A DNA stretch of 64,000 bases from Centropus unirufus (GCA_013397695.1 VYZI01000105.1:1988104-2052103); one strand, 5' to 3'; shown: positions 34,998 through 46,671, numbered from the stretch's first letter. Made by a program: numbers and translations. The notes: generated by a model not told the origin, from the sequence alone.

Positions 34998-35156
34998 CCC
35001 GTTTTAGGTTAAGTTTCCAACCTATATGTCTTTTTTCCTTAATTTCCCCTGCTTCCCATTGATGGGTGGAGGAGGGAGATGCAAGGGGGGAAATTTGGAT
35101 CACATATGCTTGTGTTTTAGCTACTAAGCAAACTGAGCTGGAGCTAAACTGTGACA

Positions 35157-36696
35157 ATCACTGAGTTTATCCAGCACACTGTCATAGTAAAAAACCCAGG
35201 CTCAGAACTGAAGAGGAGAATGGATTTTCATTCAGGTCTTTTAAATGGTGGCAGAGCACCTAGCCCATGCTGAACTTAAGCTCTTCCTGTCTTATCACTG
35301 AAGTTGGGGTTTTTGCCTGATGTATTTACAGCAAGTGTAGACGGAGACCGCATTTTGCAGGTACGTGTGCTACCTAGCACATTAGGAAGTCTTTTCATTG
35401 ATATCTTCACTTCAGTGACTATTTTCACATTTCTATGCAGAGCACAGCAGCAGCAACAGACAGAAGAAACCTTGCGGTGTCCTGTGTGAAGCACTTTACT
35501 TCCTGAGAGACAGATTTCCTTTATTCCGCGAGGGGAGTTTAACCCACAGCATGGTTCGCCAAGTGGTTATTGTCCCTGAGGCTAATTGCAGACGTTTTAT
35601 TCTAAGTAGAAAGTAGTGATTAAACATAACCGCATTAAAATATTTAGTCAATGTCATTAGAGAAACTGGTAACAAATTTATTGCTGTGGCAACTCAGGGA
35701 GACTGTTCCATGGAGATTTAGAAGAAAAAAATCAATCAGCCTTTTTTTTTCATTCCACAAATAGATAAGAATGAAGCAATCATCTTCACAGTATTAAAAT
35801 GTGGTGGCTATTGCATCTTGTTAACCAGATCAGTGTTAAGGTTAGTGCCATGGTGCAAAGTGAATTTGCCAGACAGCACAGGGGTCACACAGAAGATTTT
35901 TTTTCTGAGCCTGGAGAGCCACAGGATTTCTTTTTTGACTTGAATGGGCTTTATAAAAAGAATTAATAGATAGATGGATAAAGAGAGTACATGTAAAGAG
36001 ATGTTTCCATCTGCAGATTATCTTTGTGTAGAGTTCCTCATTGCCTTCCAGCACCCTTTTTTTAATGTGGGAAAGAGTGCATTCTTTGGACCAAATTTTT
36101 TTTGTGAACTTAATGATTGTTTGTTTCAACAAGAAAGAGAACTGTCCTGCTCTCCACTCTCCCAGTGGCTTCTTCCTACTCTCTTGGGTTGTTCTTGTGC
36201 TTGACCAAGAGCTCAAATTAAGTTCTCAAATCTCAGCAACTCTAGAGGGACAAAACAAGCAGATAAAACTAAATTAATATGTGGCTACCAGGCTACCACA
36301 TCTGGTTTGAGTGCTACAAAAGCCAAAACACTTGGTAGGAAAAAACATCAATACAACTAAAGCAGGAAAAGCCATCTCATGTTGAAGCTGATTACATGTT
36401 ACCTGTAGGGATGCAGACTGACTTTTTCATTTATAAAATCGAAGTGGAGCATATAAGTAGAGAATCAGTAGTTGTCAGGAGAAACTGCCTCTCAAAGGGA
36501 CATCTTGTAGGTTATTGATTTATAGATAATAGCATGAGATTCTCAGGCACAGGGGGAAGGTACTAGACATAAGTTCATCAGTCAAATCTTCCCCCAGGGA
36601 AAGCCACAGGCCTTACTGCCTCACTAGATCACACTTCTGCCATGTCCAGTCCCATGGGCCATCACTCTTTAACCTCTACCAAAAGTCGGATGATGT
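35157..36696. other. 1.5-kb interval with a tiny exon candidate
   Basis: No interspersed repeat is recognised. The stretch 35570-35720 is balanced and repeat-free and might be conserved non-coding DNA. T runs occur at about 35743-35751 and 35898-35905. Confidence 0.35.
35332..35360 (+). other. Weak candidate 29-nt microexon
   Basis: The acceptor-like TTTTTGCCTGATGTATTTACAG and the donor CAG|GTACGT enclose 29 nt. In one frame it reads 'SVDGDRILQ', which resembles the G-D-x-I/L-L-x-V-N turn of PDZ domains. The resemblance is short and no neighbouring PDZ exon is seen. Confidence 0.2.
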
Positions 36697-36803
36697 CAAG
36701 AATAGTGGGTTCAGTTCCTCCACTATGAGCACAGGCTGAGAGAGTTGGGATTGATCAGCCTGGAGAAGATAAGGCTCTGGGAAGACCTTAGAGCAGCCTG
36801 AAA
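36697..36803 (+). mobile_element. CR1 internal ORF2 fragment, no 3' end
   Basis: AGAATAGTGGGTTCAGTTCC, TATGAGCACAGGCTGAGAGA and CCTTAGAGCAGCC correspond to the '[14 protein letters not shown]' segment. Both ends are missing. The next CR1 starts about 125 bp on and begins further upstream in ORF2, so the two are not one interrupted copy. Confidence 0.85.
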
Positions 36804-36930
36804 TTGAAAGAACTACTGAAAATAAAAGAACTACATCAATAAGACCCTGAATAAAAGTAGATAAAAATTCTACAGTTTGATCCAAAATGGGATAAGATCA
36901 CATCATAGTGATGATCCAGAAGATCAATCA

Positions 36931-37415
36931 TGCTGAGTGATGAGAAGCTTGACATGAGCCGAAAAAGTGCACTTGCAGCCCAGAAGGCCAATTATGTCCT
37001 GCCCTGAATCAAAAGAAATGTGGCCAACAGGGCAAGAAAGGAGATTCTGCCCCTCTACTCTACTCTCCTGAGACCCTGCTGGAAGTATTGTGTCAATTTC
37101 TGCAATCTCCAACAGAAGAAGGATATGGAACAGTTGGAATGGGTCCAGAGGAGGCCACAAAGGTGACCAAAGGAGCGGAGTGCCTCTGCTATGAGGTCAG
37201 ACTGAGAAAATTGGATTAAGCCTGGAGAAAACAAGGCTCCAGGGAGACCTGGTAGTGGCCTTACAGTACTTGACGGGTGGCTACAAGGAAGCTGGGGAGG
37301 GGCTCTTTACAATGGCATGGAGTGATAGGATAAGGGGGAATTTAAATTGGAAGGGGGAAGATTTAGATTACATGTGAGGAAGAAATTCTTCATGATGAGG
37401 GTAGTGAGGTCCTGA
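36931..37415 (+). mobile_element. CR1, type A ORF2, 3' end deleted
   Basis: GAGTGATGAGAAGCTTGACA, GCAGCCCAGAAGGCCAATTA and GTCCAGAGGAGGCCACAAAG run in order to AGGGTAGTGAGGTCCTGA. The last 150 bp or so with pre-tail and tail are absent, pointing to a later deletion. Confidence 0.93.
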
Positions 37416-37930
37416 CTACATTTTGGTAGATACAGCTCTCACAGTCAAGACTCAATGACATACTTTCCATATTCCTATTATTAATAGTAAAGTGACGCCT
37501 TTTCATTGCTTATTTATAATCTTACAGTTCTAACAGCTGAGGAAATTCAGGGAGAGATACTGTTTTCAATGACACACTGTCAGTGCTATGAATTGAGATC
37601 TGCAACCCTTCAGGAATGCCCAATTTTAAGTACATGTTATTTAATCTGTAGTTTCCAAGCTTTTGAATAGCTTCACCTGATAAAATAAGTAAAACCACTA
37701 CCTCCACAACTAAAATAGAAACCACAAGAATGTAGCAAGTATGCAAGTGCTAAAATGATCAGAGATGACAAACTGCTGGCAAATGTGAAAAATTACTTTA
37801 TCTTTCGTTCGTACACATTCCATATCTATAAAAATAGCTTTAGGCTAAGCAGGCCAACTCTTATCATGTAACTGTGATTCAGTTTCTTGTATGTCTTGCA
37901 ACGTCTATAGAAATATGGCTCTGCCAATTA
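37416..37930. other. Spacer, nothing recognised
   Basis: AT-rich non-repetitive sequence between CR1 pieces on opposite strands. Confidence 0.4.
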
Positions 37931-37990
37931 GTAGAATAGAATAGTTAGGGTTGGAAGGGACCTTAAAGATCGTCCAGTTCCAACCTTCCT
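37931..37990 (-). mobile_element. CR1 3'-tip fragment, type A
   Basis: GTAGAATAGAATAGTTAGGG and GGAAGGGACCTTAAAGATCG with CCAGTTCCAACC. Only about 60 bp, little more than tail and pre-tail. Confidence 0.88.
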
Positions 37991-38151
37991 ACCTTGTAGT
38001 TATCCTAGAGCTAGTTTCACTTTACTCCTCCTTTTCTGGTTGATTTGGAGACATCTGAAGTAAATAACTCCTCTGCTGTCTCCACCTTGCTGCATCATAT
38101 TTCATTGGCTCATTAATAGTCTCATACTTCATTCATATTCCACCTCTGCCT

Positions 38152-38361
38152 CTTAGAATGGGTTAGGTCAGCAGAGACCTTAAAGATCACCCAGTTCCAA
38201 CTCTCCTGCCAAGGGCAGGAACACCTTGCACTGGATGAGGTTGCTCAAAGCCTCATCCAACCTGGTCTTGAAAACCTACAGGTAGGAGGAATCCACAACT
38301 TCTCTAGGCAATCAGTGCCAGTGCCTCACTATCCTCATAATAAAACATTTCTTTGTAATCA
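38152..38361 (-). mobile_element. CR1 3'-end fragment, type A
   Basis: CTTAGAATGGGTTAGGTCAG, CACCTTGCACTGGATGAGGT and CTCATCCAACCTGGTCTTGA, ending at about ACATTTCTTTGTAATC. The reversed tail is reduced to one partial unit. Confidence 0.92.
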
Positions 38362-39091
38362 GGAGTTGTAGAGGATTGTGAAAGTTGACCCAAGAGGATA
38401 CTGGCAATCCAGTGGGATAAAAAAAAAATCAATTTTCAGCACTTATCAGCGCTCCCTGACAGTTTTTAATTTACTGTTGTAGATGAAGCCAGCATGAAAC
38501 AGGTCATGGTTTAACATCAGTTCTGCTTATAAAGGGCGAGCAGATGATTACTGGTACAAAATGTGTTGCAAACATTAAAGTGTACATCATGCATTACAAA
38601 CACCTTGAGAAGAGGTTTTTCAGACAGTTCTGGGAGACCTGTCAATTTGCATATTATTTAACAATTTATTCAGTTGTCAGCAGTGACATATTAACCATTT
38701 GAAAGTGTTAAAGGAGCATAATTCCTTCTTTGCATTGCTAAACAGGCTGTGAAATCTCCAATATCTGATCTTGAGTAACTATAACAGCTTCATTAGTGTG
38801 GAGTTGTGAAAAACATCAGTGAGAAGGTCAAGACCAAGTCCTATGAAGCCAGTTCCTAAACTCTGGTCAGTTGATGCTACTGAACATCCTAGAAAAATGA
38901 GATAGAATATTTGGATATTTTCATAGATTATAGGAGCACTGCAGGTAGCTATTCACTCCATGAAGGTGTATTGAGTTGGATTTGGGAGGTGAAAGTAAGG
39001 AGAAAGCCTCGGTGAAAGTGAGGAGAAAGCTGATTTTACTGGCAGAAGAAATTGTGCAAGGACTTGAAATCTGTGATGATACATAAAGAGC
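38362..39091. other. Possible conserved non-coding island
   Basis: No repeats. The sequence around 38440-38780 contains an octamer ATTTGCAT at 38645-38652, inside CAATTTGCATATTATTTAAC, with several AT-rich homeobox-like cores. Conservation is suspected from sequence texture only. Confidence 0.3.
38645..38652 (+). promoter_or_regulatory. Octamer (POU-factor) site candidate
   Basis: ATTTGCAT is the exact octamer bound by POU proteins. One match in 64 kb is expected about twice by chance, so its weight depends on conservation. Confidence 0.2.
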
Positions 39092-39393
39092 CCACAAGAA
39101 AGCCATGGAGGGGCTCTTTCAAGGAGTGCAGGGATGTAAAGAGGGGTAGTAGTTTTAAATTGAAAGAGGGGAGATTTAGAGGAGATATTAGGAAGATTTT
39201 TTTTACTATGAGGGTGGTGCAGCCCTGGTCCAAGTTACCCAGAGAAGTTGTGGATGCCCCCTCCCTGAATGTGGTCAAGGCCAGGTTGGATGGGACTTTG
39301 AGGAACCTGATCTGGTAGGAGGTGTCCCTGCCCATGGCAGAGGGGTGGAAGAGTATGTGTTTTAATGTCCCTTCTATCACAAAATATTCTAAG
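39092..39393 (+). mobile_element. CR1, type A, 3' third
   Basis: CACAAGAAAGCCATGGAGGG, GGGAGATTTAGAGGAGATAT and GTGGTCAAGGCCAGGTTGGA lead to a damaged pre-tail (TTAATGTCCCTTCTATCAC). The plus frame 39052-39318 encodes 'FFTMRVVQPWSKLPREVVDA', close to the family standard. Confidence 0.94.
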
Positions 39394-41307
39394 AGGCAGA
39401 AGTGGAATTTGAATGACGTATGAAATATACACCAATTTAAGTATGAATATGAAGTATGAAATATACCCCAATGAAATATAGTGTAGCAAGGTTGGGACAG
39501 CAGAGGAGATACTCCCTTCAGAAGCCTCCAAATTCCATATCAACCAAGAAGGGAAGAGGAGAGTGAAACTAGTTCCAGGATAGCTACAGGACATGAGAGT
39601 TCCAGGTTTTCAGCTACCAGACTGATACAGTAATACCTTTTGACCAAATGGCCAGCTGAGCAATCCCCATGTTGCCCCTTCAAAATATTCCTACTTCACT
39701 GCTGTTTGTTTTGTTCACCCTGGCAAGGTTTGAAGCATGCCAGAAGAACTTTCTGCCTTTCAGCCAACAAGTATTGCAATGGCACAAACCATCATCAAAG
39801 ACAGGTCTAAGGACATTGACTTTTAGATGTAACCTTATGTCTCCCTGCCATAAGCAAGCAGGTATAAAATTAGAAATGTCTTGCTTTGGTCCATTAGCTA
39901 AGTCTGGGGATCTCTAGTGGTAGGGAACATTCTTCACTAATGAGCAAGGGCGGGGGTGGGGGGAAGACATAAGCAGGGCATTTTTTCCCATACTCTCTGC
40001 AATGTTTTCCTCCACTGTTCACAAAGGTGGCACCTGATTGCCTTGCAAGTATTAATGAATCTCCTCACATCTCTTGGTTTTATTTACTGTGCATGACTTA
40101 TTAAATACAGTCCAGGCCCTGGGAATCTAAGAGGAATTCAAAGACCCATTTGTACTTTGGCACAGTCACTTCTGTTCTATTCAGTCCTCTTGGGCACAGT
40201 TGGAGACATGAGAATTACCCATTTAAGTGTAATAAAATCAAACCCATGTAAGCTATTACTTGCTATTAAAGCTTTATGCAATGTGTAGTAAGGAAGAAAG
40301 CAAGGTTCCTGTTCTTTTCTTTTCAGCTTGCAAATCAAGAAATGGGTATGAAGTTCTTTGAATAGTTCCAGTGAAAGTGCCAAGGAAAGTAGGTCATGAG
40401 GAACTCTCTGGAGGATGGCAAGAAGCTTCTTATGTAAGTTGGAATTTCCCACTTTCTTCCTGGTAAACACTGAGTTATTTCCCATCTGGTTGGCACTTAG
40501 TGTGGGATGGTTTCACTTGCACTGCCTACCACACCTCAATCTCTCATTCACCCTGGCACTGAGGACATTTGCAAACAGCAGGACAGGGTGATTGGCAGAA
40601 AATAAATATCCATGGAAATTCGTTCACCTCATTCTTCTTTCATAAGGGGACATCCTGCAGTGCAAAGTCATTTTGTCTGTCCCTTCAAAATCATCTCCCA
40701 CTTACCCCTGTGGCTATGTTCCCCAAGTGGGATCCTTGTCACTCACCCCAACTTTTCAAGCTCCTCCAGCCTTCATTTGCCTCCCAAATGCCCTTACATT
40801 TCATCTTTTTATTGCCTTCTAATCCCCCCTTCCTATGGCTGTTCTCAGATGCTGCCCTACGCAGCACCCACACTGTGACAGTGATGCCAGCCCATGAGTG
40901 AGGAGAAGACCATGTTTACTTAACGAAGTCAGCCCACAAGTCTCACCTCCCTACTGCATTGCAGCTGTGAGTTTAGACACCAGAGCTGGGATGCTAAAAG
41001 AGTATTTAAGGAGCACATACATCACTTTGTCTCTATATGAGCCTTGGTACGCCTTCCAGCCCCATCTTCTGCTTCTCAAGTCAAAGTGTAGACTGACTGA
41101 GGAAGGGACAAGTTCCCTTTCAATAAGGAGTGACCACAACTTTGGGGATTTATCCTACTTGAAATGCGAAGTCTCACTTTAGACAAGTGAAACAGAGGAA
41201 TCGTTTGAGCTTCAAAAACAAAAGGTGGTTTTGGTTACTGAATAGAATTAAGAAAAATAATTGAGTTTTCAAATCTGGGCCTGAACCAAAAAAATCTAAC
41301 TAAAATT
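39394..41307. other. 1.9-kb interval, no gene seen
   Basis: It starts with two 19-bp near-identical repeats (39418-39436 and 39454-39472). The pyrimidine-rich open frames at 40569-40901 have no motif. No interspersed repeat is seen. Confidence 0.45.
39418..39472 (+). repeat. Short direct repeat, two 19-bp copies
   Basis: GTATGAAATATACACCAAT and GTATGAAATATACCCCAAT differ at one base and start 36 bp apart. Probably a local slippage duplication. Confidence 0.8.
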
Positions 41308-41998
41308 AATCATAGAATGGTTTAGGTCGGAAAGGTTAATAAAGCTCAGGGGCAGGGATGATTCCTCTGCATCAGGCTGCACAAAGCCTCGTCCAACCTG
41401 GCCTTGAACACCTCCAGGGATGGGGTATCCATGACTTCTCTGAGCAGCTTGGTCCAATGCCTCACTACTCTCACAGGAAAACATTTCTTCCTACTATCTG
41501 CTCTATATCTCCCCTCTTAGAGCTTCAAACCTCTCAACCTGTCCCTGAACTCCCTGATATAGAGCTCCTCCCCAGCTTTCCTGTACCCACCCTCAAGTAC
41601 AAGAAGGATGCTAAACTGTCTCCCCAAAGCCTTCTCTTCTTCAGGCTGTGCAAACCCAGCTCTCTCGGCCTGTCCTCATATGGGAGATACTCCAGCCCTC
41701 AGATCATCTCTGTGGCATCCTCTGGACTGGCTCCAACATATCCATGTCCTTCCTGTGCTGAGGACCCCAGAGCTGGATGAAGGGCTCTGGATGTGGTCTC
41801 ATGAGAGCAGAGTAGAGGGGGAAAATCACCTCCCTTGATATGCTCATCACACTTCTGATGAAGCCCAGGATACAGTTGGCTTTCTGCACTGCAAGCCCAC
41901 ATTCCTGGCTCATGTTAAGCTTCTCATCCACCAACACCCCCAAGTCCTTCTCTTCATCAGTGCTCTCAATCCAGTCTTGCCCTGACCAGTGTGTGTCA
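41308..41998 (-). mobile_element. CR1, type A, long copy
   Basis: AATCATAGAATGGTTTAGGT opens the reversed 3' end. The minus frame 42006-41704 keeps '[20 protein letters not shown]' and '[20 protein letters not shown]', the standard ORF2 words, open over about 100 codons. A 20-bp loss in the pre-tail (GGTTAATAAAGCTC replaces the normal string) is visible. Confidence 0.96.
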
Positions 41999-42000
41999 TT

Positions 42001-42654
42001 TAACATTACAGAAAATCTTACACCTTTTTCTCAAGTATAATTTTTACAATTAAAGAAGAAGGAATTTTAGAGTAGAATCAATTAGAAAGTTTCCAGCTTT
42101 CTTTTATGTTTTTTTCTTCTTAAAAAAAAAATCAAATTTCCTGAACATGCCAAGAATGTTTTCACTGAGGAAAAAAGAGATTTTCATGGCATTTTCATAT
42201 TGCTGAAGGGCCCATTGTTCCTCTCCTGTGTGCTTAACTTTTTTCACAATGAAGATAATTATAAATACATGCACTGTTATATATAAGTATATACAAATCT
42301 GTATTTTTCTAAATCTATGTATATGTTCCTTACGTTATATCCTAGATAAAGCTGGAGTGGTGGCGTAATACATATAATGGGATGAATTAAATGTCAGCAC
42401 AAAGTGGGCGAATCTGGTGCTATTCCAAACACTGTAGCAGGGTAGAAAATTTCAAAAATTCACTGATTAATTAAGACAAATAGGTTCAAATAACATTTTC
42501 TCCTTTTAAAGAACTTCCATACCAGAGGGTTTCAATGTTCTAAAGTAAAGAATATTCACAGGTAATCTTTACTTCCTGCATTCGCTCTGCCATCTTCAGA
42601 AACAGTTTATCCATCCTCTTCTGAAGGTCTTCTGTTTGGATGTCCATGTCCAGT
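42001..42654. other. AT-rich spacer, no gene seen
   Basis: A and TATA-rich sequence (for example 42121-42130 and 42264-42330). No exon or repeat is recognised. Confidence 0.45.
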
Positions 42655-42762
42655 TTGTGACATGGTTTAGTAGGCACAGTGGTGTTGGGCTGACAGTTGG
42701 ACTAGGTGATCTTAAGGACCATTTCCAACCTTAATGATTCTAAGATTCTATGATTCTATTTC
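42655..42762 (+). mobile_element. CR1 3'-end fragment, type B
   Basis: ACATGGTTTAGTAGGCACAG and GACTAGGTGATCTTAAGGAC lead to CATTTCCAACCTTAATGATT and a fresh tail CTAAGATTCTATGATTCTAT. Confidence 0.92.
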
Positions 42763-44646
42763 ATGTTTGTTCTTGCCAAGAAATATTTCTGCTGGAATAT
42801 TCATGCTGAATGAGCCTTAAGTTATTTCAGCTCTCTGTCAGTGTAACAACACTGCTTTCAATAGAGTTTTAAGGACCTCAAAAGAGAGACAGCATAACAA
42901 CAAATGAATCCAGGAATAGATTAATAGTATGTCTTCAGTATTCCCAGTCTTTAGAGTGCTCACGTTTAAATCAAACTTTCTTTACTTGACAAATGTTTTC
43001 CTTCTTTCTGAAGGTTCAGGAGGTGACTTTGTCCTTGCAAGTTTTACTCCTTTTTAAGTTGCAAAGACCTTTTCAAGAAGAAGAGACTTCTTTAGCATAA
43101 CTCGTGGCATTAAGGGAGATGACTGTGTGGCCACAGCTCAGTATTTCCACCAAGAGACATTGCTTACTTTTGCTCTTGGCGGCTTAGAGTTTGGACTGTG
43201 CTGTGACACTCAGAAGAAAGCAAGAAGAAAAGTTCAAGGAGGCTAATTTGTAATTAAAGGGATGTAATTAAAGGGATGAGTCATTCCACAAGTGAGCTGT
43301 GAACCTTAGCTCATCTCTTATCTATGTGCACACACTGATGTCTGCTAGAAGCAGAGGGGAGGAGACTTGTTTCATTTGAATGTTAAAAAACTCGGTGGGG
43401 CTTCATCTGCTTGTTAGAAAAAGCAGACTCTTTAAACTTCACAGCCCACATAGAGGCCTCACAGACGATCACTGCAAACCAGTTCCATGGATACTCTTTC
43501 CTCTTTCCCAGCATAGTCTTTTCATATTATATTTCTTCTTGGATTCATTTACCAAAAAAAAACAAAGTTTTCCTAACTAGGGTGCACCCAAGAACCTGCT
43601 GAGACGGGTGTTCTGGAAACTTTGTGCAGAAAGGAAGTCATTGCAAAAGACAAAGATCAAAGCAACTAGGAGCTGAGAGGAGGACCTGTGGACATAAGGA
43701 TTAAATCAAGTCCAGAGGGAGTGAGAAAAGATTTAAACTCTCCATTGTTTGGTTGAGGTCATTGAGAAAGAAAAGACTAAATCATCCAGCAGGAACAAGA
43801 AGAAATTTTCTGAGCCCAGCCACTGTCTCCTCTTCTCTCAGAGATGCTTCTTAGGACTAAGCAGAACTGAGTTTTTTTTGAGGGAACCAAATACTTTTTT
43901 GCTAAAAAAAGATGCTTTTCTGGCAAGTTATGCAATCTAAGATGATCAGAGGCAGCCAACACTTCCGGAGGGTGCTGGATGATTTGGTGTGGGGCTCAGG
44001 GGAAACCTGTGCCCATCTGCAGCAGATGCTGGAGTCATGGTGGGATACACTTCTACATCTCAGTGGACTCTACACCAGTACAGGTGCTTCCATCTTAGCA
44101 GGAGAGAAGAAGCTTAATAACATGTGGACTTCCTCAAAGCTTAAAAGGAAATCTACCTTTACCTCTGCTTTTAACTCATGATGTCAAACTGCAAATGGAA
44201 GCTGCTTCTGGGCAGATACATGCTCTGTTTTGTCACCTAAAGCTATATGGAGAGGTAGAAATTGCAAACCTGTTAACCCCTGATGCAAAATCCATGAAGA
44301 GGATTTCTATTAGAAATCATTGCTCCTGGATAGATTTTTTGTTCATTGGACAGCAGAAATTTGCCCTAGGTCTGCAGAGTATGGTCAGCTCTTCTAGTCA
44401 TCTGGTTATATGAAGCTTCACGGGCTTTCTGTATTCATCATATGGATCCTGATGGCCCAAGAAGAATATTTGTTCCTTCTAGGAGTCACTAGTCCAGGTA
44501 GCTGGTTGGACACAACACAAATATCTGGGAGAAAGAGATGATATCTGCTATCCAGGCACATATGCAGTCAGTGCTTACTGAACACATCAGGAGGAGGTAC
44601 CTGTTGTTAATGCCAGCAAGAAGTGTAAGTCCTATAACATAGATGA
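42763..44646. other. 1.9-kb interval, no gene seen
   Basis: A 14-bp tandem duplication lies at 43251-43278. Open frames at 43912-44413 show no recognisable motif. No interspersed repeat is found. Confidence 0.45.
43251..43278 (+). repeat. 14-bp tandem duplication
   Basis: TAATTAAAGGGATG occurs twice head to tail without mismatch, indicating a recent slippage event. Confidence 0.9.
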
Positions 44647-44980
44647 CAGCAGCCTTCCAGTACTTAAAAGGGGCCTACAGGAAAGATGGGGATGGCCCTT
44701 AATCAGGGAGTGCAGTGACAGGATGAAAAGTAACAGAGAGAGAGCATAGATTTTGGATAGATATTAGGAAGACATTTGTTACTGTGAGGGTGGTGAGGTA
44801 GTGCAAGATGTGGCCCAGAGAAGTCATGGGTGTCCCCTCCCTGGAGGTGCTCAAGCCTGGTTTGGATGAGGTTTTGAGTAACCTGATCCAGTGGAAGTTG
44901 TCCCTGCCCATGGCAGGGGGTTGGAGCTGGATGATCTTTAAGGTCCCTTCCAACCCAAAGCATTCTACGATTCTATGGTT
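44647..44980 (+). mobile_element. CR1, type A, 3' third
   Basis: CAGCAGCCTTCCAGTACTTA, TACAGGAAAGATGGGGATGG and GGAGGTGCTCAAGCCTGGTT end in AAGGTCCCTTCCAACCC and a tail ATTCTACGATTCTATGG. Close to the common type A form. Confidence 0.95.
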
Positions 44981-45030
44981 TTCCTTTCATGGAACAATGT
45001 CATTCTCTTGAAGCCCATTTAAAAAATCAT

Positions 45031-45047
45031 ACAAACAAACAAACAAA
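45031..45047 (+). repeat. (ACAA)n microsatellite
   Basis: Just over four units of ACAA next to a CR1 tail. Confidence 0.85.
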
Positions 45048-45270
45048 CCCCAAGTTACTTGGGTGTTCTATCATCCCTTTCTGTAGGACAGTGCTTCTCT
45101 GAGCTTGTCCTAGAGCCCATAAAGGAAATTAAAAGCAAAGGAAGATTGATGTGGCTGAGCAAGTTCTCCAAAGCTAATGTCATCCAACAGAATTTTGGCT
45201 GGCTTATCTAATTAGAAAGGAAAAAGATACTTCCACTAATGGCAATATACACACATGCCTATATATAAAC

Positions 45271-45286
45271 ATATATATATATATAT
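45271..45286 (+). repeat. (AT)8 microsatellite
   Basis: Eight perfect AT units in a wider AT-rich stretch. Confidence 0.9.
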
Positions 45287-45867
45287 GTCCATGAAAAGAA
45301 GCAGCTCTTATTTCTAATTAACTGCCTGCCTCTCCTGGCTGTGCTCCAAGTTGAACTGACAGAAGGTCACAAACCACTCTCCTCTATCCTCCCTTTATTA
45401 ATGTCCTAACCAAGAGCAAATGCTTCCTCCGTTCGGTGCAGAATTGCCTGAAGCCCACGGCCAGCCCTACTACTGTGTTTTCTTTTAAGTCATGAGTATC
45501 TGAATTCTGGCTCATTAATGTACAGGTTGTTAAAGGCTTCTAGCACAATTAAGTCTTCAACTGGTAGCAGATTTCTCAGTCAAAGCTAAATCAGGACTGA
45601 GTCATGATGAAAACTTATGAAGAGTGGTAGAAAAGGACAATAGCAGTCTCCAGTGAGCATGCCCACATCTCCCCCCTAAGCTTTCTGAGTAGAGGACAAG
45701 AAGGAAGTTCTTTCTCTCTCATTATTAGCTTCTTGACTCACGGCTGAAGTGCACTGATGAAGAGAAAGGTCGATAGTGCACTGGTATAGAAGAGGATAAT
45801 TTATTCATGAAATAGGCATGTAGATAAAAGTTTCAAAAAAGGATTAATTTTTTTTTTAATTAAATCT

Positions 45868-46671
45868 ATATGAACCTCGTGAAGTTCAACAAGGTTAAGT
45901 GTAAGGTCTTACACCTGGGTTGGGGCAATCCACAGTTTCCATACAGGATGGGGGATGGCATGATTGAGACCAGCCCTACGGAGAAGGACTTGGGCATGCT
46001 CATTAGTGGGAAGTCCAACATGAGCCGACAATGTGCAGTCACAGCGCAAAATGCCAACTATGTCTTGGGATGCATTAAAAAAAATATGTCCAGCAGGGCA
46101 GTGGAGGGGATTCTGCCCTTCTACTCCACTCTTGTGAGACTCCACCTAGAGTGCAGTATGCAGTTCTGGAATCCTCAACAGATGAAGGATATTGAACTGT
46201 TGGAATAGGTCCAGAGAAGGCTATGAAGATGATCCAAGGGCTGGAGCGCCTCTGCTATGAGGACAGGCTGAGAGATTTGGGGTTGTTCAGCCTGGAGAAG
46301 AGAAAGCTTTGGGGAGACCTTATAGTGGCCTTCCTCTACCTGAAGGGGGACTACAGGAAGGCTGGGGAGGGACTTTTTACAAGGGCATGGAGTGATAGGA
46401 CAAGGGGGAATGAGTTTAAATTGGATGGGGGAAGATTCAAACTAGACATTAGGATGACATTTTTCATGATGAGGGTGGTGATGCCTTGGCACAGGTCGCC
46501 CAGGGAAGTTGGGGACGCTTCCTTCCTGGAAGTGTTGAGGATCAAGTTGGATGGGGCCTTGAGCAGCCTCATCCAGTGGAAGGTGCCCCTGACCATGGCA
46601 TGGGTGTTTAATCTGGATGATCTTTAAGGTCCCTGCCAACCCACACCGTTCTATGATCCTATTATTCTATG
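45868..46671 (+). mobile_element. CR1, type A, best-preserved ORF2 remnant
   Basis: 804 bp. The upstream part (45870-46208) encodes 'VKFNKVKCKVLHLGWGNP', 'TEKDLGMLISGKSNMSRQ' and '[17 protein letters not shown]' and stops at a TAG at 46206-46208, where the family has an arginine codon. A 1-bp deletion near AGAAGGCTATGAAG shifts the frame. From 46223 the reading runs intact to 46627 ('MKMIQGLERLCYEDRLRDLG', 'FFMMRVVMPWHRSPREVGDA'). Two lesions over about 250 codons make this one of the younger insertions. The lesions and the 5' truncation rule out activity. Confidence 0.97.

Larger units (their letters stand above)
34423..35156 (+). mobile_element. Solo endogenous-retrovirus LTR (ERVL-like)
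   Basis: The ends are TGTTCTGGGTTGAG and AAACTGTGACA, giving the TG..CA termini of a retroviral LTR over 734 bp. A TATAAA box lies at 34734-34739 and an ATTAAA polyadenylation signal at 34992-34997, in the right order for U3, R and U5. The upstream CCCAAATGGTCCAAGAGAGT and the T/A-rich ATTATCTTCTTATTAATAG before the poly(A) signal are typical of abundant avian ERVL-type LTRs. No gag, pol or env remnant flanks it, so it is a solo LTR left by recombination. I see no clean target duplication (ATTAT before, ATCAC after), which suggests age or imprecise boundaries. Confidence 0.75.
44981..45867. other. Spacer with two microsatellites
   Basis: (ACAA)4 at 45031-45047 and (AT)8 at 45271-45286. No gene or interspersed repeat is recognised. 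Confidence 0.5.

Noticed and set aside
40569..40901. Overlapping plus-strand frames as coding
   Set aside because: They follow from pyrimidine-rich composition with few stop codons; no motif and no conserved start context.
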